From Komagataeibacter xylinus (GTDB taxonomy: Bacteria > Pseudomonadota > Alphaproteobacteria > Acetobacterales > Acetobacteraceae): a stretch of DNA of 64,000 nucleotides. Made by a program: the position numbers and the translations under genes. The stretch covers positions 152,256-216,255 of the forward strand of contig NZ_QQBI01000001.1 of NCBI RefSeq assembly GCF_004302915.1, read 5' to 3'. The notes below the pieces were generated by a model. It saw only the letters and a list, made by a program, of their open reading frames with translations, had not been told where the DNA came from and did no database searches. Positions 63,283 through 64,000 of the stretch are shown one piece after another; the first letter of the stretch is position 1, and each line of letters opens with the position of its first letter.

Positions 63283-64000
63283 ATGCGTCTTCGCGCAGCG
63301 TTACTGGCAACCAGCCTGCTGGCAGCGACACCGTTCGCAGCCAAGGCCACGACCATCACCGGCCCGTATGTCGATATCGGCGGCGGCTACAACCTGACCC
63401 AGACCCAGCACATGCGCCCCGGCGGCACGGATGATGGCGAGGGCATGGGCCGCGTTGGCCACCGTCATGGCTGGACCGGCTTCGGCTCGGTTGGCTGGGG
63501 CTTTGGCAACGGCCTGCGCGCTGAAGTCGAAGGCGCGTATAACTGGTCGGAAATCTACCGCAAGAGCGGTAGCGACAAGGGCAGCGACCGCTCCTATGGC
63601 GGTTTCATCAACGTGCTGTATGACATCGACCTGAAGCGCCTGTTCAACATTGATGTGCCCGTCACGCCGTTCGTCGGTGTTGGTGCCGGTTACCTCTGGG
63701 AGAACGTGAACAGCAACACCATGGTGGCCATGGGTGGCGCAAGCAGCCCGAACGCCCGCCTGCACGGCACCAATGGCAGCTTCGCCTACCAGGGTATCGT
63801 CGGTGCAGCCTATGACATTCCGGGCGTGCCCGGCCTGCAGATGACCACCGAATACCGCATGGTTGGCCAGGTCGAGTCCTTCGGCATGGGCTACATCAAG
63901 GGTGAGGCGACCGATGGCAGCGGTAGCGGCGGCGTGCGCTTCGACCACCGCTTCAACCACCAGTTCATCGTAGGCGTCCGCTACGCGTTCAACAACGCGC
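63283..64000 (+). CDS. OmpA-family outer-membrane protein, second copy, cut by window end
   Basis: ATG 63283 (RBS AAGGACTGAAAC) begins MRLRAALLATSLLAATPFAA, nearly the same signal as the first copy. 239 codons are visible, covering the whole barrel: YVDIGGGYNLTQTQHM, WGFGNGLRAEVEGAYNW, VTPFVGVGAGYLWENV, HQFIVGVRYAFN. It is near-identical to the upstream gene in strand segments and differs in the outer loops (for example GGTDDGEGMGRVGHRHG replaces a longer loop). The linker and peptidoglycan domain lie beyond the window. Confidence 0.92.
   Translation, partial: MRLRAALLATSLLAATPFAAKATTITGPYVDIGGGYNLTQTQHMRPGGTDDGEGMGRVGHRHGWTGFGSVGWGFGNGLRAEVEGAYNWSEIYRKSGSDKGSDRSYGGFINVLYDIDLKRLFNIDVPVTPFVGVGAGYLWENVNSNTMVAMGGASSPNARLHGTNGSFAYQGIVGAAYDIPGVPGLQMTTEYRMVGQVESFGMGYIKGEATDGSGSGGVRFDHRFNHQFIVGVRYAFNNA

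Noticed and set aside
1..64000. Horizontally acquired island or defence system
   Set aside because: Gene order is housekeeping nearly throughout, base composition looks even apart from short AT-rich gaps, and no restriction, toxin-antitoxin or nuclease-helicase module is visible.

Overview
The window is a dense, GC-rich stretch of alphaproteobacterial chromosome. Gene content and order point to the Acetobacteraceae (acetic acid bacteria): gltD-gltB, kdsD-lptC-lptA-lptB, a fused aroK-aroB, malate:quinone oxidoreductase, and tandem OmpA-type porins. Komagataeibacter or a close relative is my best guess; that is inference from layout and style, not a database match. There is no prophage, insertion sequence, CRISPR array or plasmid module. 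About 60 protein genes and one tRNA are supported.

Layout. 1-6462 (minus): truncated gltB, gltD, and an NDUFA9-like NAD(P)-binding protein. 6697-6783: tRNA-Leu(CAG). 7026-12636 (plus): ribonuclease D, KdsD and LptC/LptA/LptB (Kdo supply and lipopolysaccharide transport), then long-form HPF. 12738-13590 (minus): DUF1150 protein and Hsp20, the latter with a TTG start under a possible SD-masking hairpin. 13778-16178 (plus): def-fmt-truA. 16322-23423 (minus): rpmH-rnpA-yidD-yidC-yihA-argB-dapD-dapE and a membrane protein, many joined by ATGA or TGATG overlaps. 23810-43086 (minus): a nearly unbroken housekeeping run, in transcription order folK, rpoZ, rsh, acpS, lepB, rnc, era, pyrH, frr, uppS, cdsA, dxr, rseP, bamA, skp-like, lpxD, fabZ, lpxA, lpxI, gloA. 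It combines (p)ppGpp control, RNA processing, isoprenoid and phospholipid precursors, outer-membrane assembly and lipid A synthesis. 43281-55080 is more mixed: a NYN-domain protein, mqo, a Pta-family enzyme, a 3-hydroxyisobutyrate dehydrogenase-type reductase, a squalene-synthase-like protein, sodB, a sugar porter, yajC, a DUF815 ATPase, a Rieske oxygenase and a GNAT-Nudix fusion. 55131-64000: an SMP-30 lactonase with a perfect triple 84-bp repeat, a CinA-like protein, accA, xerD, aroKB and two tandem OmpA-family genes, the second cut by the window end.

The most interesting non-coding signal is a dispersed intergenic element of about 80 bp, seen five times (near 11.65, 16.24, 43.96, 57.05 and 58.30 kb). 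The intact copy at 57045-57124 has a 12-bp outer inverted repeat enclosing two separate hairpins, which predicts a three-way junction. Other points worth checking are the triple repeat in the lactonase, the GNAT-Nudix fusion, LptA with two long low-complexity inserts, and a tiny protein resembling an isolated histidine-kinase phosphoacceptor helix pair.
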